DNA of 64,000 bases from Terribacillus halophilus (lineage in GTDB: Bacteria; Bacillota; Bacilli; Bacillales; Amphibacillaceae). The translations under genes were made by a program, and so were the position numbers. Position 1 is the stretch's first letter; each line of letters starts with the position of its first letter. The notes under the pieces were generated by a model. It was not told the DNA's origin, searched no databases, and was given only the letters and a program-made list of their open reading frames with translations. This document shows, one piece after another, positions 36,172 to 44,105 of the stretch. The DNA lies in the NCBI RefSeq assembly GCF_900101385.1, contig NZ_FMZB01000001.1, positions 558,001-622,000 of the forward strand, in the 5' to 3' direction.

Positions 36172-36588
36172 TTAACGATTGTGACACGTCGGGCAAAGTC
36201 CATAAAGCTCGAATGCGTGTGTATTTATATGATAATCCGTCAATTCATCTGTGTAAACCGGCAGCGGACATTTCTGAAGAGGCTTGGTCAGCCCACAGCT
36301 TTCACAAATGAAATGATGGTGATGCGAGCCGCTTTTACAAGCGATCTTGAACAGCTTCTCACCGTTTTTCTCACGGGATTCCAGCAGCTCCAGCTGTTCA
36401 AAAAGACGAAGATTACGGTAAATCGTATCCAAGCTGATGCCCTTATAGCTGGTTTCCATGAACGCAAGCAGCGCTTTTGCACTTCGATACCCTTTTGCAT
36501 GGATGAAATAGGATAAAATATCTGCGCGTTTATCGGTATATTTATGACCATTTTCTTTCAGGACAGCAATGCCCTCTTCCACTCGCAT
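36172..36588 (-). CDS. zur: Zinc uptake regulator Zur (Fur family)
   Basis: 138 residues. Winged helix DNA-binding domain (about 1-80), HHHH cluster at 89-92, and structural zinc cysteines C95, C98, C132 and C135 (CESC and CPTC). Represses zinc import genes when zinc is sufficient. Placed in the same operon as znuC and znuB, whose upstream region has two Zur boxes, so it should regulate itself. The start follows the znuB stop by three bases. Confidence 0.92.
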   Translation of the reverse strand: MRVEEGIAVLKENGHKYTDKRADILSYFIHAKGYRSAKALLAFMETSYKGISLDTIYRNLRLFEQLELLESREKNGEKLFKIACKSGSHHHHFICESCGLTKPLQKCPLPVYTDELTDYHINTHAFELYGLCPTCHNR

Positions 36589-36591
36589 ATA

Positions 36592-37458
36592 TCATGAAAC
36601 TCCTTTCTCGAATGCAGTTTTTCGTTTGTTCGCAAGCAGCAGCTTTTGAACGATGAAACTCAACAGAAGAATAAGGATGGATACAACAACGATGGTTCCC
36701 CCTGGCGGTATTTCAAAATAATAACCTGAGAATAAACCGACAATAACGGAAGTCTCGCCGAAGAGAATTGCAAGTATCATTGCCTGTTTGAATCCCTTTG
36801 CCAGCCTGATGGCTGCAGCGACCGGGATGGTCATCAAGGCGCTTACGAGCAGTACGCCGACAATACGGATGCTCGCTGCAATGACAAGGGCAGTCAGCAG
36901 CATGAAAATGAAGTGGATCAGTTTTGCATGTAAGCCGCTGACACGCGCATGTTCCTCATCAAAAGAGAGCACGAGCAACTGCTTGTAAAGAACCCCGATC
37001 ACAAGCAAAACAATGATGGAAATGATGACGATGACCCGCAAATCTTCACTGCTGACAGCAGATACCGAGCCGAATAAATAGGAAAATAAATCGGTCGTGA
37101 ATCCATTCGCCAATGAAATGAAAATGACACTCAATCCTACTCCGCCGGATAGGATGATCGGAATAGCGATTTCCTGGAAATTGCGGAACATGCTGCGAAG
37201 CTTTTCGATTAACAAGGAAGCGATGACAGAAAAACCAAGTCCGGCATAAAATGGTGATATCACTGGTGTCATTAGTTTCTTCTCCATTAATAGGCCGAAA
37301 GCAATCCCGGCCAGCGTCACATGCGATAAAGCGTCCGCGATCAAGGATAGCCTGCGGACGACGATGAAGCAGCCCAATAATGGGGCTATCAAGCCGATCA
37401 GCAGACCAGTATATAGTGTATTACGTAAAAATTCGAATTGAAGAAAATCGGCAATCAT
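36592..37458 (-). CDS. znuB: Zinc ABC importer permease ZnuB
   Basis: 288 residues, about eight membrane helices, ABC-3 family (FIVVRRLSLIADALSHVTLAG near residue 32 and VSALMTIPVAAAIRLAKGF later). Carries zinc inwards. It overlaps the znuC stop by four bases (ATGA). The zinc-binding protein gene znuA/adcA is not in this operon. Confidence 0.92.
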   Translation of the reverse strand: MIADFLQFEFLRNTLYTGLLIGLIAPLLGCFIVVRRLSLIADALSHVTLAGIAFGLLMEKKLMTPVISPFYAGLGFSVIASLLIEKLRSMFRNFQEIAIPIILSGGVGLSVIFISLANGFTTDLFSYLFGSVSAVSSEDLRVIVIISIIVLLVIGVLYKQLLVLSFDEEHARVSGLHAKLIHFIFMLLTALVIAASIRIVGVLLVSALMTIPVAAAIRLAKGFKQAMILAILFGETSVIVGLFSGYYFEIPPGGTIVVVSILILLLSFIVQKLLLANKRKTAFEKGVS

Positions 37459-38183
37459 GCATGGATACCTCGCAATATGTGTAAATCGGATTCAGGTAGG
37501 CTGAATTGTTCGGGGCTGCCTTCGTACTGGACTTGCTGATCCAAATAAACCAGCTTGGACGCATAATGGGCAATTCCTGCCAAGTCATGGGTGATCATCA
37601 CAAGTGTCAGTCCGTTTTCACTATTCAAGCGCTGCAGTAATTCATAAAAACCTTTTACATTGGCATGATCGATCCCGACCGTCGGTTCATCGAGGATGAT
37701 CAATTCCGGTTGGCTGACGAGCGCCCTGGCGATGAACACACGCTGTTGCTGACCGCCGGACAGGCTGCTGATATTTTCATGCAAATAGTCACTCATATCC
37801 ACTTGTGCCACTGCCTTCTTCACCGCAGCTCGGTGCTTGGCCGAGAATCTGCGGAAATAACCGATCTTTGGAGTAAGACCCATCGCAACCACTTCAAATA
37901 CAGTGGCCGGGAACCCTTTGTTGAAGGCATTCGCTTTTTGCGAAACAAAGCTGACCTTATTCCATTCTTTGAAGGAAGAAACAGACTGTCCGAAAAGCTG
38001 GATGGAGCCTTTATTCGGCTGAAGCAATCCGAGGGCAAGCTTGATCAAAGTTGTTTTGCCTCCACCATTGGGGCCAATCAATCCGAGGAAGTCACCTTTT
38101 TTCACTTGCAAGGATACTTCGCGCAAGGCTGCTTTTTGTTCATAAGAAAAATTAATATTATCTATTTGAAGGATAGATGTCAT
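37455..38183 (-). CDS. znuC: Zinc ABC importer ATPase ZnuC
   Basis: 242 residues. Walker A GPNGGGKTT (about 37-45), signature LSGGQQQRVFIARAL, Walker B LIILDEPTVGID, switch region MITHDLAGIAHY. Powers zinc uptake with ZnuB. AAAGGTGATAG precedes the ATG. First gene of the operon downstream of two Zur boxes. Confidence 0.92.
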   Translation of the reverse strand: MTSILQIDNINFSYEQKAALREVSLQVKKGDFLGLIGPNGGGKTTLIKLALGLLQPNKGSIQLFGQSVSSFKEWNKVSFVSQKANAFNKGFPATVFEVVAMGLTPKIGYFRRFSAKHRAAVKKAVAQVDMSDYLHENISSLSGGQQQRVFIARALVSQPELIILDEPTVGIDHANVKGFYELLQRLNSENGLTLVMITHDLAGIAHYASKLVYLDQQVQYEGSPEQFSLPESDLHILRGIHA

Positions 38184-38231
38184 TTTCTATCACCTTTCTA
38201 ATCACGTACTCTTTCACAAGGAACTATTCTA

Positions 38232-38269
38232 TCGTAATCATTTCGATTTGTAAATCATAATCGTTTCGA
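38232..38269. promoter_or_regulatory. Tandem Zur boxes of the zinc operon
   Basis: TCGTAATCATTTCGA (38232-38246) is one base off the Bacillus Zur consensus TCGTAATNATTACGA, and TCATAATCGTTTCGA (38255-38269) is a weaker copy. Their starts are 23 bases apart, near two helical turns, so dimers on the same face could cooperate. Confidence 0.8.
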
Positions 38270-38388
38270 TTAAAAAAAGAATTTCACTTTTAATTTAGGA
38301 GGGAGACAAACTTCAGCTTTTAATCAAAAGGTGCAAGTAGAGTTTAGGGAATGGATCCGCGAAATAAGCAAAGAGGATGTAATAGATG

Positions 38389-38425
38389 GAAAAAGACCTC
38401 CGCCTTGGTGAGCGGAGGTCTTTTC
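38389..38425 (-). terminator. Terminator of the MarR-exporter operon
   Basis: Perfect 13-bp stem AAAAGACCTCCGC / GCGGAGGTCTTTT right at the permease stop; T run on the minus strand. Confidence 0.85.
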
Positions 38426-39511
38426 TCACACAGCTGCTGCTGTGTCGTCTTTTTTAACATATTGAATTGGCTGCTGTTTCTTCCACATCAATGCAAGACA
38501 GGAAAGCAGGAAGGTGATGACCAGTATCAATCCAAGATGGAGGATTGTCGAGGAAACACTATGTCCTGCGTAGATGAGCTGACTGAAGCCTTGTACCCCG
38601 TTGGAAGCTGGCAATGCTGCACCTATCACACGGAACACTGGAGACAATAAATCTGCCGGAATGATATTCCCTGCTGCCATCAGCTGGAACGGAATCATTG
38701 CTACATTGAATAAGGCGCCGGCATTACCGAAAATAGCAAAGCTCATTTGGGTGAAGCTGATGCAGGCAAAGACGACGAGCAGCTCGTAGCCCCATAGCTG
38801 CATATAAGAAGCAGCAGTGTCATTTGCGAAATAGTGAATCGTGACAGTGATGGTCGTTACGACAAGCCCGATGATCAGTAATAGAAGCTGCTTGTTCCAA
38901 AATACTTGCCATTTGCCGAACTTGCGATTCACGATTTGCGTGACGATGTTCATTTGGATATTCATCGTCATGAAAGCGATGAATACGATGAAGCCGAGGA
39001 TCATCGGAACCATGGAAGTGGCAAAATTACCGATAGGATTTTCTTTGACGATTTCTGCTTGTACATTGGATCCTGCGATGGAAGCTGTCATTTGTCTGGC
39101 TGCACTTTCAGCTGCCGACAGGGCGACTTGTGAATTGGAACTATTCATGTAAAACTTCAGGGAAGTATCGCTCTGTTTGGCCAAGTTTTCAGTGAACGCC
39201 TCTGGAATGACGATCAGCATGGCAATGTTGTTTTGATCAAGCTGTTCTTTCGCATCAGCATAGGAAGCGAGCTTTGCATCGAATGGCAAGCCGTCGATCA
39301 TTTGATCGGCCAATGCATCAGCTTGTGTACCATCTTCATTGACCACGGCAGCTTGCAGTCGATCCAGATGATCGGTTGCATCATGATAGCCCGTCAACCA
39401 AATGATGGAAAAAAGTAAGGGGACAATGATGGCAAAAGCGATGCCGACTTTCGTATTAGGGATTTTGAACATCTCCCGTAATGGTTGTAAACGCAAAATA
39501 AAAAACTCCAT
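38426..39511 (-). CDS. YhgE/Pip- or ABC-2-type exporter membrane protein
   Basis: 361 residues. First membrane helix (about 22-42), an extracytoplasmic domain of about 130 residues (VVNEDGTQADALADQMIDGL, DQNNIAMLIVIPEAFTENLA), then five helices in the C-terminal half. This is the layout of YhgE/Pip and DUF3533-type ABC-2 permeases. No ATPase gene is adjacent. It likely exports a compound sensed by the MarR regulator encoded upstream. The start at 39511 has a weak binding site; an internal ATG is possible. Confidence 0.75.
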   Translation of the reverse strand: MEFFILRLQPLREMFKIPNTKVGIAFAIIVPLLFSIIWLTGYHDATDHLDRLQAAVVNEDGTQADALADQMIDGLPFDAKLASYADAKEQLDQNNIAMLIVIPEAFTENLAKQSDTSLKFYMNSSNSQVALSAAESAARQMTASIAGSNVQAEIVKENPIGNFATSMVPMILGFIVFIAFMTMNIQMNIVTQIVNRKFGKWQVFWNKQLLLLIIGLVVTTITVTIHYFANDTAASYMQLWGYELLVVFACISFTQMSFAIFGNAGALFNVAMIPFQLMAAGNIIPADLLSPVFRVIGAALPASNGVQGFSQLIYAGHSVSSTILHLGLILVITFLLSCLALMWKKQQPIQYVKKDDTAAAV

Positions 39512-39517
39512 TCTATA

Positions 39518-39537
39518 ATAGTTGCATGTGCAAGTAT
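39518..39537. promoter_or_regulatory. MarR operator, copy 2 (before exporter)
   Basis: ATAGTTGCATGTGCAAGTAT, an inverted repeat (TTGCA..TGCAA) lying seven bases before the exporter start. It is the same motif as the copy at 39990. Confidence 0.7.
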
Positions 39538-39550
39538 TTGGTGAAAAAAA

Positions 39551-39973
39551 TCACTGCAAATTCTGATGCAGCCTGTGGATCAGAGTATGCAGCAATTCAA
39601 TTTCACTTTGTTGGAACCCATCGTACGCATGTTTTTCAATTTCTTCTATCCTTGGTTTGATAAGTTGAACCAGTTCCCGGCCTTCCGCCGTAATCTGCAA
39701 GCGGATCGCCCTGCGGTCATGCGGATCATGTCCGCGGGTCACTAAACCCTTCTTTACAAGTTTATCGACAATCTTCGTCACAGTTGTCTGTTCTCTCTCT
39801 GTCAATCCGGCAAGCTCTTTTTGGGTGATATCATCTTGCTTGTCCAACTCGGCAACAAGGGAGAATTGTTCAGGTGTCAATTCGAACGGTAGAAGCATAC
39901 GGGAAGTTTCCCGTTTCAAGGATAGGTAAGTCCTGGATAAAATCAGTCCTAATTCGTCCTGTTTCCTGCCCAT
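39551..39973 (-). CDS. MarR-family transcriptional regulator
   Basis: 140 residues with the MarR winged helix (ELAGLTEREQTTVTKIVDKL, about 55-74, then KKGLVTRGHDPHDRRAIRLQ wing). Probably represses itself and the exporter 39 bases downstream, because matching inverted repeats lie before both genes. The ligand is not known. AAAGGAGCC precedes the ATG. Confidence 0.88.
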   Translation of the reverse strand: MGRKQDELGLILSRTYLSLKRETSRMLLPFELTPEQFSLVAELDKQDDITQKELAGLTEREQTTVTKIVDKLVKKGLVTRGHDPHDRRAIRLQITAEGRELVQLIKPRIEEIEKHAYDGFQQSEIELLHTLIHRLHQNLQ

Positions 39974-39989
39974 GTTTGGCTCCTTTCAA

Positions 39990-40036
39990 ATAGTTGCACA
40001 TGCAAGTATATTACAAATTTGAAGACAATTCGTCAA
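39990..40036 (-). promoter_or_regulatory. marR promoter with MarR operator, copy 1
   Basis: Minus-strand TTGACG (40031-40036) and TAATAT (40008-40013) with 17-base spacing make a good SigA promoter. The operator ATAGTTGCACATGCAAGTAT (39990-40009) covers the -10 edge and start site, as expected for repression. Confidence 0.75.
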
Positions 40037-40059
40037 TAATTTTTTTGGATTCAAACAAA

Positions 40060-40083
40060 AAGGACAACCAGCAGCTGATTGTC
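40060..40083 (-). terminator. Terminator of the coat gene pair
   Basis: Stem GGACAA(T)CAGC / (T)GGTTGTCC on the minus strand followed by TTTTTG. Confidence 0.7.
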
Positions 40084-40091
40084 CATCTGTC

Positions 40092-40415
40092 TCATATATA
40101 AGGAAGTTCCTGGCGTGTGTTGCTGAATTGCTGATAGGCTTGCTCCACCTTCTGCTGCGGGGCTTGTTCCAAGCTGTACCAGCCGTGCTGGAACATCAAA
40201 TTATACAAATTGCGCTGGGCATCCTGTGATTCCTTGAAAATGCGAGCCACCGTTTCATACAGCGATTGATTGCTCATTTCATTAAGTGCAGTGCTGTATG
40301 AAGCTGTCATATATTTTTCAGTCGCAAGCAAATCAGTCACATGGTCCCGATCATTCATAGCCTGTGTCGTCGGTACCGGTGTTTGCGGATTCTGTACCTT
40401 CTGGTTCTGCGGCAT
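40092..40415 (-). CDS. CotF-like spore coat protein (YraD/YraF type)
   Basis: 107 residues from the ATG at 40415, with GGGAGGAGGG seven bases upstream; the longer frame to 40571 has no site. The helical body HVTDLLATEKYMTASYSTAL...ETVARIFKESQDAQRNLYNL ends in the common FQHGWYSLEQA motif of Coat F domains. Second gene of a pair; 16 bases after its neighbour. Confidence 0.82.
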   Translation of the reverse strand: MPQNQKVQNPQTPVPTTQAMNDRDHVTDLLATEKYMTASYSTALNEMSNQSLYETVARIFKESQDAQRNLYNLMFQHGWYSLEQAPQQKVEQAYQQFSNTRQELPYI

Positions 40416-40431
40416 AACGTTCCCTCCTCCC

Positions 40432-40671
40432 TTAATTAAGCGGTTTCGTCTGTAAATGTTCCAGTAACATATCATAATGGCGCTGATGCATCTGACCGAC
40501 AGTGTGCAATGCTTCCTGTGCATCTGTAAGCTGTACTTCCCTGGCGGCATGCTGTGCTTTCTTGGCTGCATTCAAATTCCAATTGAGCATATCGGCCAAG
40601 TACAGTAAGTCTTTTTCAGATATCATTTCCGGCGGCTGCAGCATGATATCGTTTGTGTTTCCTGATGGCAT
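40432..40671 (-). CDS. Small spore coat-related protein (YraG type)
   Basis: 79 residues, helical, opening MPSGNTNDIMLQPPEMISEK and containing DMLNWNLNAAKKAQHAAREV. It resembles the small partner proteins encoded beside CotF-like genes in Bacillus. AAAGGAGGGATCCC precedes the ATG. Forms an operon with the 107-residue coat protein gene. Confidence 0.78.
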   Translation of the reverse strand: MPSGNTNDIMLQPPEMISEKDLLYLADMLNWNLNAAKKAQHAAREVQLTDAQEALHTVGQMHQRHYDMLLEHLQTKPLN

Positions 40672-40779
40672 GGGATCCCTCCTTTTTCTTTTCTATCGTG
40701 CCCGTGTTCCATCGGTTTATTCTGTGCGTAAGATGCAAAGGACTATGCTAAAATAGCAGTAGGAAAGGAAGGGGATAAT

Positions 40780-41139
40780 ATGTTCCGATTTTATTGGTAC
40801 CCAAATTGCAGTACATGCAAAAACGCAAAAAAATGGCTGGATGCGAATGAGGTATCGTATGAAGCAATACATATCGTCGAGAACCCGCCAAGCCCTGAAG
40901 TTCTTCAGGAAGCAGCGGATAAAAGCGGCCTGCCGCTTACCAAACTGTTCAATACGAGCGGGAAAGTCTATCGTGAGGGCGGCTATAAGGATAAAATCAA
41001 AGATGCAGATGATAACCAGCTGAAGGCGTGGCTGTCTGAAAACGGTATGCTGATCAAGCGCCCGCTTTTGATCGGTGAGGACACTGCTGCTGTCGGTTTC
41101 AAGCAAGAAACATATGAGGCTGTAACTGCTTCGAAATAA
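40780..41139 (+). CDS. yusI: Spx/ArsC-family protein YusI
   Basis: 119 residues, thioredoxin-like ArsC fold with Cys10-Ser-Thr-Cys13 in YWYPNCSTCKNAKKWL. The gene stands next to gcvH exactly as yusI does in B. subtilis. Unlike Spx it has no known RNA polymerase role; a reductase activity is assumed. GGAAGGGG precedes the ATG. Confidence 0.88.
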   Translation: MFRFYWYPNCSTCKNAKKWLDANEVSYEAIHIVENPPSPEVLQEAADKSGLPLTKLFNTSGKVYREGGYKDKIKDADDNQLKAWLSENGMLIKRPLLIGEDTAAVGFKQETYEAVTASK

Positions 41140-41222
41140 GCTGAATCGGTGGTAATTTTATCTATTATTTCTTATAGTAAATATGTTAGCTATTCTTGTA
41201 GAAAATAGGTGGAGGAATTAAA

Positions 41223-41612
41223 ATGAGCAACTTACCGAAAGATCTACGTTACACGGAAGAACATGAATGGATCAAAAAAGAAGAAGGCAACCAGTACCGG
41301 ATCGGTATTACCGACTTCGCTCAGGATGAACTCGGGGATATCGTGTTCGTGGAACTTCCATCCGTTGGTGATGAATTGAAAGCGGACGAGCCATTTGGCA
41401 GTGTCGAATCTGTCAAGACAGTATCCGAGCTGTATGCTCCGATCAGCGGTAAAGTCGTGGCTGTGAACGAAGATTTGGATGACAGTCCCGAATTCGTGAA
41501 TGAATCCCCATACGAGAAAGCATGGATGATCGTGGTGGAAACAGACGACGAAGCGGCTTATGAAAGCCTGCTTTCGGTTGAGGATTACGAAGGAAGAATC
41601 AAAGAGGATTAA
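41223..41612 (+). CDS. gcvH: Glycine cleavage system H protein
   Basis: 129 residues. Carries the lipoyl group on Lys65 in [20 protein letters not shown] and shuttles the aminomethyl group in glycine cleavage; in Bacillus it is also the relay for lipoate to other complexes. AGGTGGAGG lies before the ATG. The genes for the other glycine cleavage subunits are not nearby. Confidence 0.95.
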   Translation: MSNLPKDLRYTEEHEWIKKEEGNQYRIGITDFAQDELGDIVFVELPSVGDELKADEPFGSVESVKTVSELYAPISGKVVAVNEDLDDSPEFVNESPYEKAWMIVVETDDEAAYESLLSVEDYEGRIKED

Positions 41613-41617
41613 TTTTT

Positions 41618-41648
41618 GCTGCCCTTGTTGGCAAGGGCAGCGGTTTCC
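41618..41648 (+). terminator. Probable terminator after gcvH
   Basis: Perfect 10-bp stem GCTGCCCTTG / CAAGGGCAGC with a TTGG loop; the following T stretch is interrupted, so read-through to yusF is possible. Confidence 0.55.
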
Positions 41649-41744
41649 TTTCATATACTATGGCAAGCTTTATTGCTAAGCTGCCTTCATTCGGAGCGCG
41701 GGCAAGGAAGCAATCAAATATCGATCAGAATAGGTGATGCCAGT

Positions 41745-42095
41745 ATGGGTGATGAAGAAAAGGTCATTATCGTGGAAGGGCGCTCGGACAAAGAGCAGAT
41801 TAGGAAAATCATCGATGAGGATGTGACGATCATCTGCACCAATGGGACATTGGGCATCGAGCGGCTGGAACAGCTGTTGTATGAATATGACTTGGATCAC
41901 AAGCAAGTATATATCATGGTGGATGAGGACAGCGCTGGGCACAAGCTGAGGAAACAGCTGGCCAGAGAGCTTCCGCATGCCCAGCATATCTACGTAGACA
42001 GAACCTATCGAGAGGTAGCAGCGACCCCGGCACCTGAATTGGCCACGGCCTTGCTTAGCAGAAGCATCATGGTGAATCCATTCTTCCTCGCCTGA
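41745..42095 (+). CDS. yusF: Toprim-domain protein YusF
   Basis: 116 residues from ATG at 41745 (AGGTGATG upstream). Toprim fold of the small OLD/RNase M5-like kind: VIIVEGRSDKEQI carries the catalytic Glu and IMVDEDSAGHKLRKQL the DxD. Nucleic-acid enzyme of unknown target. Position after gcvH matches yusF of B. subtilis. Longer in-frame extension to 41616 overlaps the terminator and is not used. Confidence 0.85.
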   Translation: MGDEEKVIIVEGRSDKEQIRKIIDEDVTIICTNGTLGIERLEQLLYEYDLDHKQVYIMVDEDSAGHKLRKQLARELPHAQHIYVDRTYREVAATPAPELATALLSRSIMVNPFFLA

Positions 42096-42110
42096 AGAAA
42101 GAAGGGATGA

Positions 42111-42413
42111 ATTATCAACGTCATCGAAAAAGAGGTCCAGGGAGTCATCCGGCAGGAACAGGCAAGGATATTTGTGCACACGCCGTTTTGCGGCACATGC
42201 CAGCTTGCCGAAAAAATGCTCCTGACAGTCGAGTCTGTAATGGGCCAGGAATATTATCATAAACTGAACGCCTCTTTATTTCCTGATTTCATGCAGGAAT
42301 ATCAGATTGAAAGCGTACCTTGTCTGCTTATTCTCAAACAAGGAAAAGTTCAGGAAAAAATATATGCGTTTCATTCCGTCCAGCATATGCTGGCGAAAAC
42401 GCTGGATGAATAA
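42111..42413 (+). CDS. yusE: Thioredoxin-like protein YusE, no standard start codon
   Basis: Thioredoxin fold with CGTC active site in IFVHTPFCGTCQLAEKML and the cis-proline segment ESVPCLLILKQGK. The frame opens right after a TGA (42108-42110). The first codons are ATT ATC AAC GTC; there is no ATG, GTG or TTG before the GTG at 42174, which would remove the first strand. GAAGGG lies five bases before ATT 42111. An ATG at 42107 is one base out of frame. Either ATT is the start or an indel is present. Neighbours match B. subtilis yusE. Confidence 0.7.
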   Translation: MINVIEKEVQGVIRQEQARIFVHTPFCGTCQLAEKMLLTVESVMGQEYYHKLNASLFPDFMQEYQIESVPCLLILKQGKVQEKIYAFHSVQHMLAKTLDE

Positions 42414-42495
42414 AACAGTTTTCCAAATGGAAAGCTGTTTTTTTGCAGGAATTTTGATGACTTGGAGCCAAATACACAGCAAGGGGGGATGGCGG

Positions 42496-42825
42496 ATGAT
42501 CATCGAAGAATTGGAAAAGCTCAAACAACAAATCGAGGTAAGGGAGGATCTGCTGCCTTTATGCAATGACAAACGATTGAAGGTGTTCATTGAATGGGAA
42601 GATGACCATTTCGATTTGCATATCGATAGAAGCAGTCTGACGACCCCGGCCTCAAAGCCTTATGGCTTTTTACATATTCGTACAGATGAACAGACACTTC
42701 ATCAGCTCCTTGCCGGAGAAGTCCAGCTTCGCACTGTATGCAACAGGCAAGTTGTGGAAGGGGATTACCAGCATATTCTTCTTGTGGAAGCGCTCTTGTT
42801 TCTAGGAGCCGGAGCCAGACTGTAA
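42496..42825 (+). CDS. yusD: SCP2-like domain protein YusD
   Basis: 109 residues from ATG at 42496, preceded by AAGGGGGGATGG. Compact alpha/beta protein (KVFIEWEDDHFDLHIDRSSL, LHQLLAGEVQLRTVCNRQVV) like the SCP2 lipid-binding family. Follows yusE as in B. subtilis. Role unknown. A SAM riboswitch for metN comes next. Confidence 0.78.
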   Translation: MIIEELEKLKQQIEVREDLLPLCNDKRLKVFIEWEDDHFDLHIDRSSLTTPASKPYGFLHIRTDEQTLHQLLAGEVQLRTVCNRQVVEGDYQHILLVEALLFLGAGARL

Positions 42826-42881
42826 TATATGTTGACAGAACTTTATACTAGTGCTAAACTCCTTTTTAGCAATCATATATA

Positions 42882-43045
42882 AAACTCTTATCCAGAGTGG
42901 CGGAGGGACTGGCCCGATGAAGCCCGGCAACCACAGGTTTTCCTGTATGGTGCCAATTCCTGCAGGGAAACCTGTACAGATGAGAGAACAATTATCGCAG
43001 ACAACCGCGTCTTTTTGTTCTCATGACAAAAAGACGCTTTTTTTT
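42882..43045 (+). promoter_or_regulatory. SAM-I riboswitch (S-box) with terminator, metNPQ leader
   Basis: CTCTTATCCAGAGTGG, then GGAGGGACTGGCCCGATGAA and GCCCGGCAACC are the S-box core, and GATGAGAG closes the first stem. The antiterminator/terminator switch ends in the perfect hairpin GCGTCTTTTTGT / ACAAAAAGACGC plus eight T (43007-43045). When S-adenosylmethionine is high, transcription stops before metN. Confidence 0.95.
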
Positions 43046-43082
43046 ATGTTTGCAGAGCAACACGAGGAAGGAGGAGCGGATA

Positions 43083-44105
43083 TTGATCACCATCAAAAAC
43101 CTCTCCAAAATATATCGCACAAAAAAACAGAATATTACAGCGGTTGATCAGCTTGACCTCACGATAGAGTCTGGTGAGATTTTCGGCGTGATCGGGTATA
43201 GCGGCGCAGGTAAAAGTACATTCGTACGCTTGTTGAACCGTCTTGAAGAACCGACTGCCGGTGAAATCATCATCAATGGCAAGGATATCGTCAAGCAGCA
43301 GAAAAATGAACTCCGGCTTGCCAGACAAGAAATCGGGATGATCTTCCAGCATTTCAACTTGCTATGGTCCCGGACGGTACACCAAAACATCGCCTTTCCG
43401 TTGGAGATAGCAGGTGTGCCAAAGAAAGAAAGAAAAGCCAAAGTCGATCGATTAATTGAACTGGTCGGATTGAAAGGACGCGAAAATGCTTATCCATCCC
43501 AATTAAGCGGTGGGCAGAAACAGCGGGTCGGCATTGCAAGAGCGCTCGCTAATGATCCGAAAGTGCTGCTTTGTGATGAAGCGACATCAGCATTGGACCC
43601 GGAAACGACAGACAGCATCCTTGATTTGCTGGTTGACATCAACAAACGTCTCGGTTTGACCATCGTAATGATTACACACGAAATGAACGTCATCCGCAAA
43701 ATCTGCCACCGTGTTGCCGTGATGGATACAGGCAAGGTCGTGGAAGTTGGCGACGCAGCGCATGTATTCCAAAATCCACAGCAAGCCATCACGAAGCGCT
43801 TCGTCCAGCAATTGGATGGAAGTGAGCAATATGAATCCTTATCGGCAGCTGCGCTGAAAGAAGGTGCAGGAACGATTGTGAAGCTTTCCTTTTCCGGCGA
43901 AAATGTCAACCAGACAGTTGTCAGCCAGACTGCGAAACAATTCGATGTGGATATCAATATCCTGCAAGGAAATGTACTGCAGACACAAACTGGTGCTGTC
44001 GGCAGCCTGTTTTTGCAGCTTGTGGGCAGTGAAGCGGAAGTGGAGAAGGCACTGGACTTCATCCGCAGTGCAAATGTGAAAGCGGAGGTGCAGGAACTTG
44101 TTTGA
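43083..44105 (+). CDS. metN: Methionine ABC importer ATPase MetN
   Basis: 340 residues from a TTG start (AAGGAGGAGCGG upstream). Walker A GYSGAGKST, signature LSGGQKQRVGIARAL, Walker B VLLCDEATSALD, and a C-terminal NIL domain (about 260-340) that senses methionine for feedback inhibition. SAM riboswitch upstream. Overlaps metP by eight bases. Confidence 0.95.
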   Translation: MITIKNLSKIYRTKKQNITAVDQLDLTIESGEIFGVIGYSGAGKSTFVRLLNRLEEPTAGEIIINGKDIVKQQKNELRLARQEIGMIFQHFNLLWSRTVHQNIAFPLEIAGVPKKERKAKVDRLIELVGLKGRENAYPSQLSGGQKQRVGIARALANDPKVLLCDEATSALDPETTDSILDLLVDINKRLGLTIVMITHEMNVIRKICHRVAVMDTGKVVEVGDAAHVFQNPQQAITKRFVQQLDGSEQYESLSAAALKEGAGTIVKLSFSGENVNQTVVSQTAKQFDVDINILQGNVLQTQTGAVGSLFLQLVGSEAEVEKALDFIRSANVKAEVQELV

